This document shows positions 1-8,633 of a stretch of DNA of 38,720 nt, one piece after another. The stretch comes from Candidatus Puniceispirillum sp. (GTDB taxonomy: Bacteria; Pseudomonadota; Alphaproteobacteria; Puniceispirillales; Puniceispirillaceae). Under the pieces are notes generated by a model. The model was not told where the DNA came from. It worked only from the letters and a program-made list of their open reading frames with translations, and did no database searches. Within the stretch, counting starts at the first letter, position 1; each line of letters starts with the position of its first letter. The DNA is taken from contig JADHLR010000002.1 of the NCBI GenBank assembly GCA_016780525.1, forward strand, positions 1-38,720. Direction: 5' to 3'. Both the position numbers and the translations under genes were made by a program.

Positions 1-37
1 ATTGCTACAATCAGTAACCAAATGTGATTTGGAATGA

Positions 38-73
38 CCTGGGGAAATGCGTATTGTTTCCCCGGGTTATTTA
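38..73 (+). terminator. Probable Rho-independent terminator of the upstream gene (ftsZ expected)
   Basis: A 10-bp stem (38-47 with 57-66, one G-U pair) closes a 9-nt loop and is followed by a short T-rich stretch at 67-72. It lies before lpxC and points in the same direction, so it most likely ends the transcript of the gene just outside the window. In alphaproteobacteria that gene is usually ftsZ; this identity is inferred from gene order only. The T-tract is interrupted, so termination may be partial. Confidence 0.55.
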
Positions 74-190
74 TGCCTTGCATAAAAGCCAATCCGGCCA
101 CACCAAAGCGGCCAAACAACGAGACGCAACATAATCGACCACTCATAATGCTAGTTATGGCGGCGATGACAAAGAAACGACAAAGCTTTT

Positions 191-1153
191 ATGCCCGATA
201 CGATTGCCTACAACCAATATGTCGAACAGCCGTTTCAAACGACGGTGTGTGACCGTGTGACTTTCGACGGTATTGGACTGCATTCAGGTCGTTTTGTCGA
301 GCTGTCAATTTGTCCGGCACCGGCAAATACCGGCATTAAATTTCGTCGGATTGACATAGATGCAAGACTGCAAACCGTTCATGCCCACGCAAAATTTGCT
401 GAACAGGCACGGCTATGCACGCGTGTTGTCAATAATGACGGCATTGGTCTTGAAACAATCGAACATATGATGGCAGCCTTTGCTGGCGTTGGTTTGGATA
501 ATGCAATCGTCGAAATCAATGCGCCCGAGGCGCCGATCCTTGATGGCAGCAGCCAACCTGTTCTTGATGCATTACATGGTGTCGGACTCGAACTATTACC
601 GGCACGACGCAAATATATTCTGGTGACCAAGCCGGTTGTGGTCAGCCTCGATGATGGTTCCTGGGCCCGGTTAGAGCCTTGTGATCACCTCGAGTTAGAT
701 ATTGAAATAGAATTTGAGGACGCCGCGATTGGCAACCAGTCGCTGCGCTACCGCCATCAGGATGGCAGCTTTGCCGCCGAACTGGCAAGCGCCCGTACAT
801 TTTGCCAGTGGCGTGATGTCGAGCTGATGAAAAATGCCGGACTTGCGTTGGGCGGCTCGCTGGACAATGCGCTTGTTGTCGATGGCGGCAAAATTCTCAA
901 TGATGGTGGTTTGCGCATGGAACGTGAATTTGTCCGGCACAAAGCGCTGGATTGTCTGGGTGATCTTTTGTTGCTGGGTATGCCGGTTAAAACCAAAATG
1001 ACAGCCTATCGCCCCGGTCATGCGCTTAGCACAAAACTGGTACAGGCGCTGCTTAGTGACCCGAGTGCCTATAAAATTGTTGAGGCTGGCACAACACAAA
1101 GCCGTTCAGACAGTTATGTGTTGCCGGAAATGGCCGCCGCCGCAACGGCGTAA
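191..1153 (+). CDS. lpxC: UDP-3-O-acyl-N-acetylglucosamine deacetylase
   Basis: LpxC carries out the committed step of lipid A synthesis: zinc-dependent removal of the N-acetyl group from UDP-3-O-acyl-GlcNAc, in the cytoplasm. The 320-residue length is slightly longer than the ~305 of the E. coli enzyme because of extra residues at both ends. The zinc ligands are visible: His92 in EHMMAAF, and His250 and Asp254 in HKALDCLGD. The catalytic histidine is His277 in GHALSTKL. The ILDGSS motif (116-121) is also present. It is first in a lpxC-bamD-recN-ligA series that normally follows ftsZ, linking lipid A synthesis to the division cluster. In other bacteria LpxC is degraded by FtsH, whose gene is also in this window. 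Identity is secure; the start codon is the first in-frame ATG. Confidence 0.97.
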   Translation: MPDTIAYNQYVEQPFQTTVCDRVTFDGIGLHSGRFVELSICPAPANTGIKFRRIDIDARLQTVHAHAKFAEQARLCTRVVNNDGIGLETIEHMMAAFAGVGLDNAIVEINAPEAPILDGSSQPVLDALHGVGLELLPARRKYILVTKPVVVSLDDGSWARLEPCDHLELDIEIEFEDAAIGNQSLRYRHQDGSFAAELASARTFCQWRDVELMKNAGLALGGSLDNALVVDGGKILNDGGLRMEREFVRHKALDCLGDLLLLGMPVKTKMTAYRPGHALSTKLVQALLSDPSAYKIVEAGTTQSRSDSYVLPEMAAAATA

Positions 1154-1271
1154 ACCGGGCAAAATTTCACCCACAGCCATCTTATTCACCAAACATGCAT
1201 CACGCGGTCTTTTCAGCGGTGATTTATCAAGCTATTGTGTTGCGTGGTCGGTGCATGTCTTGGCAGGCTAT

Positions 1272-1319
1272 GCTCAAACTACGGCCCAAACCAAGGCTCA
1301 TACTACGGCCTAAATCAAG
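1272..1319 (+). repeat. 24-bp tandem duplication upstream of bamD
   Basis: Two adjacent 24-bp units (1272-1295 and 1296-1319) match at 21 of 24 positions. The second copy ends 3 nt before the Shine-Dalgarno sequence of bamD. The units lie in a reading frame open with bamD, so a too-early start call would translate them. I read them as a non-coding duplication in the bamD leader. Confidence 0.75.
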
Positions 1320-1332
1320 CGCGGAGTCCCCG

Positions 1333-2145
1333 GTGAGAACATACGACAAAATCATAATGCTGATCTGCTGTTGTTTCATCGGGGCCTGTTCATCGGCCAC
1401 TGTCGTCGAAGAACAGATCGAGCAGCCTGTTGAGGTCTTGTATAATGACGCGCTTGACACCGTACTCAATGAAAGCCCGGAAAAAGCCGCGCCTAAATTT
1501 GAAGAGGTCGAACGACAGCACCCCTATTCGGCACTGGCTGTGCGTGCGCAGGTTATGGCTGCCTGGTCATTTTACCAAGCCAATGATTATGTGCGGGCGG
1601 TTAACGCACTCGACCGATTTGTTGAGCTGAACCCGGCCAGCGAATTTGTCGAATATGCATATTATCTGAAAGCCCTGAGCTATTACGAACAGATTGTCGA
1701 TGTGGAACGCGATGCGGCGATGACCATGCTGGCGATGCAGGCGTTTGAAGAATTAGTCCGCCGTTTTCCACAAGGCACCTATTCACGCGATGCCCAGCTG
1801 AAGATCGACCTGACCCGTTCGCACCTTGCCGGCAAAGAAATGGCCGTCGGCCGATATTATCTGAATAATCAGTTTTACAGCGCGGCGCTGCGCCGTTTTC
1901 AGATTGTGATCGACAATTACGACACCACCAATCAGGTGCCCGAAGCGCTGCATCGCAGTGCCGAGGCCTATCTGGCGCTTGGGCTGATTGAGGAAGCCGG
2001 GCGTATCCGTCAGGTGGCTGTCTATAACTACCCGAACTCGATCTGGACGGAACGGCTTGCCGCATTAATCGCCGATCCGGAAAAACCCGCACCAAAAGGC
2101 GTTCTCAAACGCTCGTTTGATGCTGTGACCTCAATTTTTGATTAA
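1333..2145 (+). CDS. bamD: Outer membrane protein assembly factor BamD (ComL-type lipoprotein)
   Basis: BamD is a periplasmic lipoprotein of the BAM complex, which folds and inserts beta-barrel proteins into the outer membrane together with BamA. A GTG start at 1333 is preferred because GGAG (1323-1326) sits 6 nt upstream. It gives a 270-residue protein whose short signal peptide ends in the lipobox FIGAC, with Cys19 as the lipidated residue. An earlier in-frame ATG at 1195 would add 46 basic residues before the signal peptide and is unlikely. The mature part is a series of TPR helices typical of the family, with motifs such as AWSFYQANDY and YYLKALSYYEQI. The gene lies 179 nt after lpxC and ends 3 nt before recN, so bamD and recN are probably cotranscribed. 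Confidence 0.94.
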   Translation: MRTYDKIIMLICCCFIGACSSATVVEEQIEQPVEVLYNDALDTVLNESPEKAAPKFEEVERQHPYSALAVRAQVMAAWSFYQANDYVRAVNALDRFVELNPASEFVEYAYYLKALSYYEQIVDVERDAAMTMLAMQAFEELVRRFPQGTYSRDAQLKIDLTRSHLAGKEMAVGRYYLNNQFYSAALRRFQIVIDNYDTTNQVPEALHRSAEAYLALGLIEEAGRIRQVAVYNYPNSIWTERLAALIADPEKPAPKGVLKRSFDAVTSIFD

Positions 2146-2148
2146 CCA

Positions 2149-3810
2149 ATGCTGGCGAGCCTAAGCGTTTCAAATATTGTTTTGATCGAACAGCTCACTC
2201 TGGATTTTGAGCCGGGGCTGACCGTGCTAACTGGTGAAACCGGGGCTGGCAAATCAATCCTGCTCGATGCTCTGGGGCTGGCTTTGGGAAGCCGGGCGAA
2301 TTTTGGCCTGATCCGGCAAGGCAGCCAAAGCGCGCAGGTATCGGCATTGTTTCAGATAAGCCGCAGCAGCCCCGTATGGGCGGTGCTCGAGGACACCGGC
2401 ATCACGCCCGAGGATCAGCTGATTTTGCGGCGCCGCCTCAAAGCTGATGGCAAATCAACGGCCAGTATCAATGATGTGCCGGTGTCAGTCGGGCTGCTGC
2501 GACAGGTTGGCGATCTGCTTGTTGAAATTCAGGGGCAATTTGAAGGGCGCGGCCTGCTTGATACCAGTACGCATATTGCCTTGCTTGACCGGGCCGCTGG
2601 GCACCATGAGCTGTTATCCGAATTGACCCAAAGCTGGCACCGCTGGGCTGAATCCCGGCAAGCGCTGGAGCAGGCGCGACAGCAATTAAGCGATGCCAAA
2701 GCGGAAGAAGACTGGTTGCGTGACGCCGTGCAGAGTCTTGACCATCTGGCGCCCCAGACCGGCGAAGAAGCCAGCCTTTTGACTGAACGAACGCGCCTTG
2801 CCAATATCAGCAAAATTGGCGAAAGCATGGCCGTTGGCGAAAATGCGCTGTTTGGCGATACCGGCGCGCAAAATGCGCTTGGCATGGCGGTCACAGCCTT
2901 TGAAAAAGCCGCCGAGCTGGCAGGTGGGCCGTTGGATGAGGCCTTGTCGGCCTTGCAGCGTGCCGAGGCTGAACTGGCCGAAGCCGGCAGCCTGATCAAT
3001 GCGGCAAGCAACAGTCTTGAAGCCGACCCGCGCCAGCTTGAACAGCTGGATGACCGGTTACATGCGCTGCGTCAGCAAGCGCGCAAACATAATTGTGACA
3101 CCGACGCGCTGCCGCAGATACACCAAACGCTGGCCGCCCGGCTTGCCGGTATCGAAGACCAGTCTGGACAAATTGGTGCCATGCAGGACGCCGCCGCGCA
3201 ATGGAAAGAGCGGTATCAGGATCTGGCGACTGCTGTTGAGGCCGGGCGCCGGAGCGCGGCGCAACAGCTTGATGCGGCAGTTGCAGCCGAACTTGCACCA
3301 TTAAAGCTGGAGGGGGCCATTTTTAACACGGTGATCACCCCGCTTGACGAGTCGCAATGGGGGCCAAAGGGCACAAGCACCGTCAGGTTTGAGGCCAGCA
3401 CCAATAAGGGCATGGCCGCCGGGCCAATTGACCGGATTGCATCGGGCGGCGAGCTTGCCCGGTTTTTGCTGGCGTTAAAGGTTGTTTTGGAAGCGTCAAA
3501 TGATCCGCGCAGCCTGATTTTTGACGAGGTTGACTCGGGGGTTGGCGGCGCTGTGGCGGCGGCTGTCGGCGAGCGTCTGGCACGCCTCGGCGAGTCTGTC
3601 CAGACACTTGTCATCACCCATTCGCCGCAGGTCGCGGCAAAAGGCCAGCATCATTTGCGGATCTATAAAACCGCCTCTGACGACACCGTTATCAGTGGCA
3701 CCGAAGTGCTTGGCGATGCGGAACGCACCGAAGAAATTGCCCGCATGCTGGCTGGCGAGACCATTACCGCCGAGGCACGCGCCGCTGCCACCGCCCTGCG
3801 GGAAGGCTAG
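2149..3810 (+). CDS. recN: DNA repair protein RecN
   Basis: RecN is an SMC-like ATPase that acts at DNA double-strand breaks during recombination repair in the cytoplasm. The 553-residue length is standard. The N-terminal Walker A motif GETGAGKS is at residues 29-36. A long helical, glutamine- and alanine-rich coiled-coil region follows, and the C-terminal ATPase half contains SGGELARF, the Walker B LIFDEVDSGVGG and the conserved ITHSPQVAA. The ATG lies 3 nt after the bamD stop codon and the gene ends 3 nt before ligA, so translation is probably coupled along bamD-recN-ligA. No LexA box was recognised upstream; any SOS control would have to act from further upstream. Confidence 0.96.
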   Translation: MLASLSVSNIVLIEQLTLDFEPGLTVLTGETGAGKSILLDALGLALGSRANFGLIRQGSQSAQVSALFQISRSSPVWAVLEDTGITPEDQLILRRRLKADGKSTASINDVPVSVGLLRQVGDLLVEIQGQFEGRGLLDTSTHIALLDRAAGHHELLSELTQSWHRWAESRQALEQARQQLSDAKAEEDWLRDAVQSLDHLAPQTGEEASLLTERTRLANISKIGESMAVGENALFGDTGAQNALGMAVTAFEKAAELAGGPLDEALSALQRAEAELAEAGSLINAASNSLEADPRQLEQLDDRLHALRQQARKHNCDTDALPQIHQTLAARLAGIEDQSGQIGAMQDAAAQWKERYQDLATAVEAGRRSAAQQLDAAVAAELAPLKLEGAIFNTVITPLDESQWGPKGTSTVRFEASTNKGMAAGPIDRIASGGELARFLLALKVVLEASNDPRSLIFDEVDSGVGGAVAAAVGERLARLGESVQTLVITHSPQVAAKGQHHLRIYKTASDDTVISGTEVLGDAERTEEIARMLAGETITAEARAAATALREG

Positions 3811-3813
3811 ACC

Positions 3814-5943
3814 ATGCCCGCGAAACCAACTCAATTCACCCTGCAAACGACCGACCCGGAAAATTTATCTGACGCCGAAGCGGCTGCCGAACTGGCCAGC
3901 CTTGCGGCAGAAATTGCCCGGCATGACGCGCTTTATCACGGGGACGACAATCCGGAAGTGACCGATGCCGAGTATGACCGGCTGGTTGCGCGTAACCGCC
4001 TGCTGGAAGCCGCCTTTCCGGCGTTAATCCGGGCTGATAGCCCCTCATTCCGGGTTGGCAGCCCGCCAAGCAGTGCGGCCAGCACCGGTCATTTCGGCAA
4101 AGCCAGACATGCCCGGCCGATGTTATCGCTGAATAATGGCTTTAGCCCGGACGATATTACTGATTTTGTCACGCGCGTACGCAAATTTTTGTCACTTGCC
4201 GATGATGCCCTTGCCGAATTTGTTGCCGAGCCAAAAATCGACGGCCTGTCTGTGAGCCTGCGGTATGAGGCAGGCCGGCTGGTACAGGCAGCCACACGCG
4301 GTGACGGCGCGGTGGGCGAGGATGTCACAGCCAATATCGAGCGCGTCGATGCCATCCCCAAAACCCTGCTTGGCACAGTGCCGGACATTCTGGAAGTGCG
4401 CGGCGAATTATACATGAACCGAGATGATTTTCTGGCGTTGAACGCGCAACAGCAAGATCAGGGGGGACGGGTGTTTGCCAACCCGCGCAATGCCGCAGCC
4501 GGATCATTGCGTCAAAAAGATGCCACGGTCACCGGCGACCGCAATTTACAGTTTTTTGCCTATTCGATGGGTGAAACAAGTGCCGAAATCGCCGCAACAC
4601 ATTGGGAATTTCTGACGGCTTTACGGGGTTTCGGGTTTGTCGTTAATGATTTGTCCAGCAAAAGCCCGGATGTTGACGGGTTGTTACAAAGCTATGACGC
4701 CATTGGTCGGGCGCGCGCCAGCCTTCCCTATGATATTGACGGCGTGGTGTATAAAATTGACCGGCATGATTATCAGGCCCGCCTCGGTCAGGTGGCGCGC
4801 GCACCACGCTGGGCGTTGGCGCATAAATTTCCGGCGGAACAAGCCGAAACCACGATCAGCGCCATTGATATTCAGGTTGGACGCACCGGTGCGCTGACGC
4901 CGGTTGCGCGGTTGCAGCCTATATCGGTTGGCGGCGTCATTGTATCCAACGCCACTTTGCATAATGAGGATGAAATCCGGCGGAAAGATATTCGCATTGG
5001 CGACAAGGTGGTGATCCAGCGTGCCGGCGATGTTATTCCACAAATTGTCCGGGTGATTGCAGAATCACGCAGCGGTAACGAGACCGCATTCGTCTTTCCC
5101 GATAGATGCCCGATATGTGGCAATGATGCCACCCGGCCCGACGGCGAAGCTGTCAGACGCTGTAGCGGCGGGCTCAAATGTGCGGCGCAGCTTTTTGAGG
5201 GGCTCAAGCATTTTGTATCGCGTGATGCGTTTGATATCGAAGGGCTTGGCGCCCGCCAGATCGAACAATTTATAACGCTTGGCTGGATCACCACGCCGGC
5301 TGATATATTTGCCCTGGGGTCACATCGCGACGCCATGGCCGAACTTGATGGCTATGGCGCGGTATCAATAGCAAAATTGCTGGCCGCCATTGACAGCCGC
5401 CGCCAGATTGGCATGGCGCGGTTTATTTACAGCCTTGGCATCAGACAGGTGGGACAGGCAACAGCGCGCTTGCTGGCGCTGCATTATGGCCAGATGGATC
5501 AGATGATGCTGGCGCTCAACCCACAGGCTGACCTGACAGCCGTGCATGCCGAGCTGGTTGAAATTGACCAGATTGGTGCGGCAATGGCAGATGATATCAT
5601 CAGCTTTTTCGGCAATGCTGATTTATATCAGATTGTACAGCAACTGCGTGCTGTGGTCACGGTTTTGCCGCCAGAGCGGCCGGCCAACGACAGCCCGGTT
5701 TCGGGAAAAATTATGGTATTTACCGGCAGTCTCGACAAAATGTCCCGCGCCGAGGCGAAAGCCAAAGCCGAATCGCTTGGCGCAAAAGTGTCCGGGTCGG
5801 TTTCGGCCAAGACTGATTTTCTGGTTGCCGGCGCCGATGCCGGCAGCAAGGCCCGAAAAGCCGCAGAGCTTGGCATCACCGTTCTTGATGAGGCCGCATG
5901 GCTCGATCTGGTCAGCAATGCCGGGACAGATTCTTCCGGTTAA
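3814..5943 (+). CDS. ligA: NAD-dependent DNA ligase LigA
   Basis: LigA seals nicks at Okazaki fragments and during repair, using NAD+ as adenylate donor. The 709-residue protein has the full family order. An N-terminal Ia-type region (about 25-75) contains YDRL and is followed by the adenylation domain with catalytic Lys141 in KIDG. An OB-fold follows, then a four-cysteine zinc finger (Cys432, 435, 450, 456), helix-hairpin-helix repeats with GIRQVGQATA, and a C-terminal BRCT domain (about 628-705). The start is 3 nt after the recN stop. The 3' end lies only 9 bp from the convergent pepP stop, leaving no space for a stand-alone terminator. Confidence 0.98.
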   Translation: MPAKPTQFTLQTTDPENLSDAEAAAELASLAAEIARHDALYHGDDNPEVTDAEYDRLVARNRLLEAAFPALIRADSPSFRVGSPPSSAASTGHFGKARHARPMLSLNNGFSPDDITDFVTRVRKFLSLADDALAEFVAEPKIDGLSVSLRYEAGRLVQAATRGDGAVGEDVTANIERVDAIPKTLLGTVPDILEVRGELYMNRDDFLALNAQQQDQGGRVFANPRNAAAGSLRQKDATVTGDRNLQFFAYSMGETSAEIAATHWEFLTALRGFGFVVNDLSSKSPDVDGLLQSYDAIGRARASLPYDIDGVVYKIDRHDYQARLGQVARAPRWALAHKFPAEQAETTISAIDIQVGRTGALTPVARLQPISVGGVIVSNATLHNEDEIRRKDIRIGDKVVIQRAGDVIPQIVRVIAESRSGNETAFVFPDRCPICGNDATRPDGEAVRRCSGGLKCAAQLFEGLKHFVSRDAFDIEGLGARQIEQFITLGWITTPADIFALGSHRDAMAELDGYGAVSIAKLLAAIDSRRQIGMARFIYSLGIRQVGQATARLLALHYGQMDQMMLALNPQADLTAVHAELVEIDQIGAAMADDIISFFGNADLYQIVQQLRAVVTVLPPERPANDSPVSGKIMVFTGSLDKMSRAEAKAKAESLGAKVSGSVSAKTDFLVAGADAGSKARKAAELGITVLDEAAWLDLVSNAGTDSSG

Positions 5944-5952
5944 ACCATACGC

Positions 5953-7710
5953 TTAAAGAGGTGCGCAGGCGTTACTCAGCCAGCGCTGACAATCATCTGG
6001 CAACAATGGCGAAAGTGCTGTCAACACAGTTTGGTGATAATCATCCAGCCAGCCCCGCTCACTGGCCGAAAGCAAATCAGCGCGGATCAACCGCCGGTCA
6101 AACGGACACAGAGTCAGCGTATCAAAACAAATAAAACCATTATCAGATGCCGGCCGCGCCGCAAGCAGATTTTCCAACCTGATTCCATAATGCCCCGGCA
6201 GATAATAGCCAGGCTCATTCGACAACACCATGCCGGCCTCGATGGGCACACCGCCACGCTTGGAAATACTGGCTGGCCCCTCATGTACCGACAACACATG
6301 GCCAACACCATGCCCGGTGCCATGCGCAAATTGCAGCCCGGCAGCCCATAATGGCGCCCGCGCAATACCGTCAAGTTGCTGGCCGGTGGCGCCGGTTTCA
6401 AAATGGGCCATCGCCAGCGCAATATGACCGCGCAATACATGGGTGAATGCGTCTTTCACATCGGCTGCTGGCGCGGCGTCACCAAGCAGCAGCGTACGGG
6501 TGATATCTGTTGTTCCGCTGTGATAATGACCGCCCGAGTCAAGCAGCAGAATATCGCCATCGGCAAGCCTGCGATCGGCACCGGCAATGGCACGATAATG
6601 GACAATGGCACCATTGGGCCCCGCACCGGCAATGGTGGCAAAGCTTGGCACCAAAAATTCCGCATGATGAGCGCGGAACTGTTCAAGCTTTTCGGCAATC
6701 TGGCTCTCGGTATAGTCGGCCGGCCGGATCGCCTCTAGCCAATGCAGAAACCTGACCATGGCCACACCATCATGCCGATGCGCGCGGTGAAACCCATCGA
6801 TTTCCGTCTGGTTTTTCCGCGCCTTCATCACCGTGACCGGGCAATTTTCCTCCACCATGTCAGCATCACTTGCGGCAATCACGCTGGCCAGTGCTTTTGG
6901 CAGGCTAGCCGGCTCAACAAGCAGACGCTTGCCAGCCAGCGGGGTCAACAGGCTGGCGAGTTTGGCAAGCGGTGCGATGTTTATTTTCTGGCCGATGACC
7001 GGTGCCAGCCGTTCGCCATCGCCAAGCAGCGTCAATCCATTGTCACAATCAAACAGGGCGAAACATAAATTGACCGGGGTAAATGGCAAATCGCCGCCCC
7101 GCATATTGACCAGCCAGTTCACCGCGTCGACACGACTTAACAGCACTGCCTGTAGATTTTCCTGCCGCAGATGATCAGCCAGCGCCGCCAGCTTGTCAGC
7201 CATGCTCTGCCCGGCAAGCGCGGTATCCATGCGCCAGGCTGCGGGCGGCGGCATGTCGGGCTGATCCTGCCATATCTCGTCAATGGGGTTGCTCTCGACC
7301 ATTTGCAGAGTGCCGCCAGCACAGCTGATGCTGGCGTCATAGCGATCAAAACCAGTCACTGTCACCAATCTGGGATCAATGCCGATGATCTGATCATCAA
7401 TCGAATGTTCACCGAGCCAATCATCCAACCCATAATTCGGCAAGGTATGACAGTGCCAATCCGCCGCGCCAGTCTGCGCCTGCATTTGCAGACTATAACG
7501 TCCGTCACTGAACAGCGCGGCTGATTCGGCGGTAATCACGGCAAAGCCAGCCGAGCCGGTAAATCCGGAAATATAGGCAAGACGTTCATCCGCCGGCGGC
7601 ACCTCTTCGCCCTGATACATATCTTCACGACCGATGATAAACCCGTCAAGCTGATGCTGTGCCAGTTGTTGGCGAAAGCGTTGAAGGCGTGTGGCTAGCT
7701 GCTCTGGCAT
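5953..7710 (-). CDS. pepP: Xaa-Pro aminopeptidase (aminopeptidase P, three-domain type)
   Basis: This M24B metallopeptidase removes an N-terminal residue that precedes proline, probably in the cytoplasm. The ATG at 7710 is chosen because GGAGGGG lies just upstream; an in-frame start further out would add 63 residues that run antisense-free through prmA. The resulting 585-residue protein matches the large eukaryote-like aminopeptidase P: two creatinase-like N-terminal domains and a C-terminal pita-bread catalytic domain. The dinuclear metal ligands are visible: Asp391 (LLDSGG), Asp402 (TTDITRT), His467 (HGTGHGVGH), Glu499 (SNEPGYY) and Glu513 (IRLENLL). The start overlaps the 3' end of prmA by 16 nt, making it the last gene of uvrD-prmA-pepP. 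The symbol is a family label; substrate range cannot be read from sequence. Confidence 0.92.
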   Translation of the reverse strand: MPEQLATRLQRFRQQLAQHQLDGFIIGREDMYQGEEVPPADERLAYISGFTGSAGFAVITAESAALFSDGRYSLQMQAQTGAADWHCHTLPNYGLDDWLGEHSIDDQIIGIDPRLVTVTGFDRYDASISCAGGTLQMVESNPIDEIWQDQPDMPPPAAWRMDTALAGQSMADKLAALADHLRQENLQAVLLSRVDAVNWLVNMRGGDLPFTPVNLCFALFDCDNGLTLLGDGERLAPVIGQKINIAPLAKLASLLTPLAGKRLLVEPASLPKALASVIAASDADMVEENCPVTVMKARKNQTEIDGFHRAHRHDGVAMVRFLHWLEAIRPADYTESQIAEKLEQFRAHHAEFLVPSFATIAGAGPNGAIVHYRAIAGADRRLADGDILLLDSGGHYHSGTTDITRTLLLGDAAPAADVKDAFTHVLRGHIALAMAHFETGATGQQLDGIARAPLWAAGLQFAHGTGHGVGHVLSVHEGPASISKRGGVPIEAGMVLSNEPGYYLPGHYGIRLENLLAARPASDNGFICFDTLTLCPFDRRLIRADLLSASERGWLDDYHQTVLTALSPLLPDDCQRWLSNACAPL

Positions 7711-8633
7711 CGACCCCTCCACAGATAAGGCATTGATCCGACGCCAGCCGGGCGCATCACCAGCGTTGTCCACTCGCCAATACGGATCTGCTGCCAGCAC
7801 CGCAGCTTTTGCGCCTGATAGGCGTTGCGCACCGACACCGCCTGTTGGTTCAAAATCCCCGATAAGATAAGCCAGCCACGCGGCGCCAGATGCCGGCATA
7901 ATTCGGGTGCCATACGGGCCAGTGGACGGGCCAGAATATTCGCCAGCAAGACATCATAAGGGGCAGACTGGCGGACATAGCGGCTGGCAAAGCCGTGCGA
8001 CACCGCAAGCCGCATCCTCGCCGGCGCAATGTTATTCAGCCGACGATTTTTCGCCGTAACACGAATGGCCACCGGATCATTATCAGCGGCAACAATCGCA
8101 GATGCCGGCCATATCCGGTGCGCCGCCATCGCCAGAATAGCCGATCCGCACCCCATATCAAGAACCCGGCGAGGCCGGGCACCGGCAAGCATTTGAATGG
8201 CACGCAAACAGCCCTCGGTTGTCGGGTGCGTGCCTGACCCGAATGCCAGTGACGCATCCACCAAAAGCGGCAGGCTGCCGGCTGGTGGATGTCTTTCAAT
8301 ATGGCTGCCATACACCCAGAACCGTCCGATATGCCGGGGTGGAAAACCCGCACGGTTTTCCGCCAACCAATCGCGATCAGCCAGGCTATGAAGGGCAAGT
8401 GGCAGCGGCGCCATCGAGTGTTTTTCAAATAACGGCGCCAATAATGCAGTGACCACAGACATATCTGGCTGTTCATGAAACAGCGCCTCAATGGCCCAGC
8501 TTCCGCCGCCTTTTCGATAGAAAGACACCGCCGCGCTATCCAGCAATTCGCTGAACACCAGATCAAATTCAGCTACATCTGTTTCCGCGACACTGCCCGG
8601 CAGAGTCAGCGAAACGCGTTGCAATTGGCTCAT
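7695..8633 (-). CDS. prmA: Ribosomal protein L11 methyltransferase
   Basis: PrmA trimethylates lysines of ribosomal protein L11 using S-adenosylmethionine. The 312-residue protein has the family's N-terminal substrate-recognition domain. This is followed by a class I methyltransferase fold with LAFGSGTHPTT, the SAM-binding loop VLDMGCGSAIL and the ANILARPL motif. The ATG overlaps the uvrD stop codon as ATGA, and its own 3' end overlaps the start of pepP by 16 nt, so it sits in the middle of a translationally coupled three-gene operon. Association of prmA with uvrD-type helicase and aminopeptidase P genes is common in alphaproteobacteria. No unusual features are seen. Confidence 0.95.
   Translation of the reverse strand: MSQLQRVSLTLPGSVAETDVAEFDLVFSELLDSAAVSFYRKGGGSWAIEALFHEQPDMSVVTALLAPLFEKHSMAPLPLALHSLADRDWLAENRAGFPPRHIGRFWVYGSHIERHPPAGSLPLLVDASLAFGSGTHPTTEGCLRAIQMLAGARPRRVLDMGCGSAILAMAAHRIWPASAIVAADNDPVAIRVTAKNRRLNNIAPARMRLAVSHGFASRYVRQSAPYDVLLANILARPLARMAPELCRHLAPRGWLILSGILNQQAVSVRNAYQAQKLRCWQQIRIGEWTTLVMRPAGVGSMPYLWRGRCQSS

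Noticed and set aside
695..1099. Long minus-strand open frames antisense to lpxC and similar shadows elsewhere
   Set aside because: They mirror the codon pattern of confirmed genes on the other strand and contain no recognisable domain.
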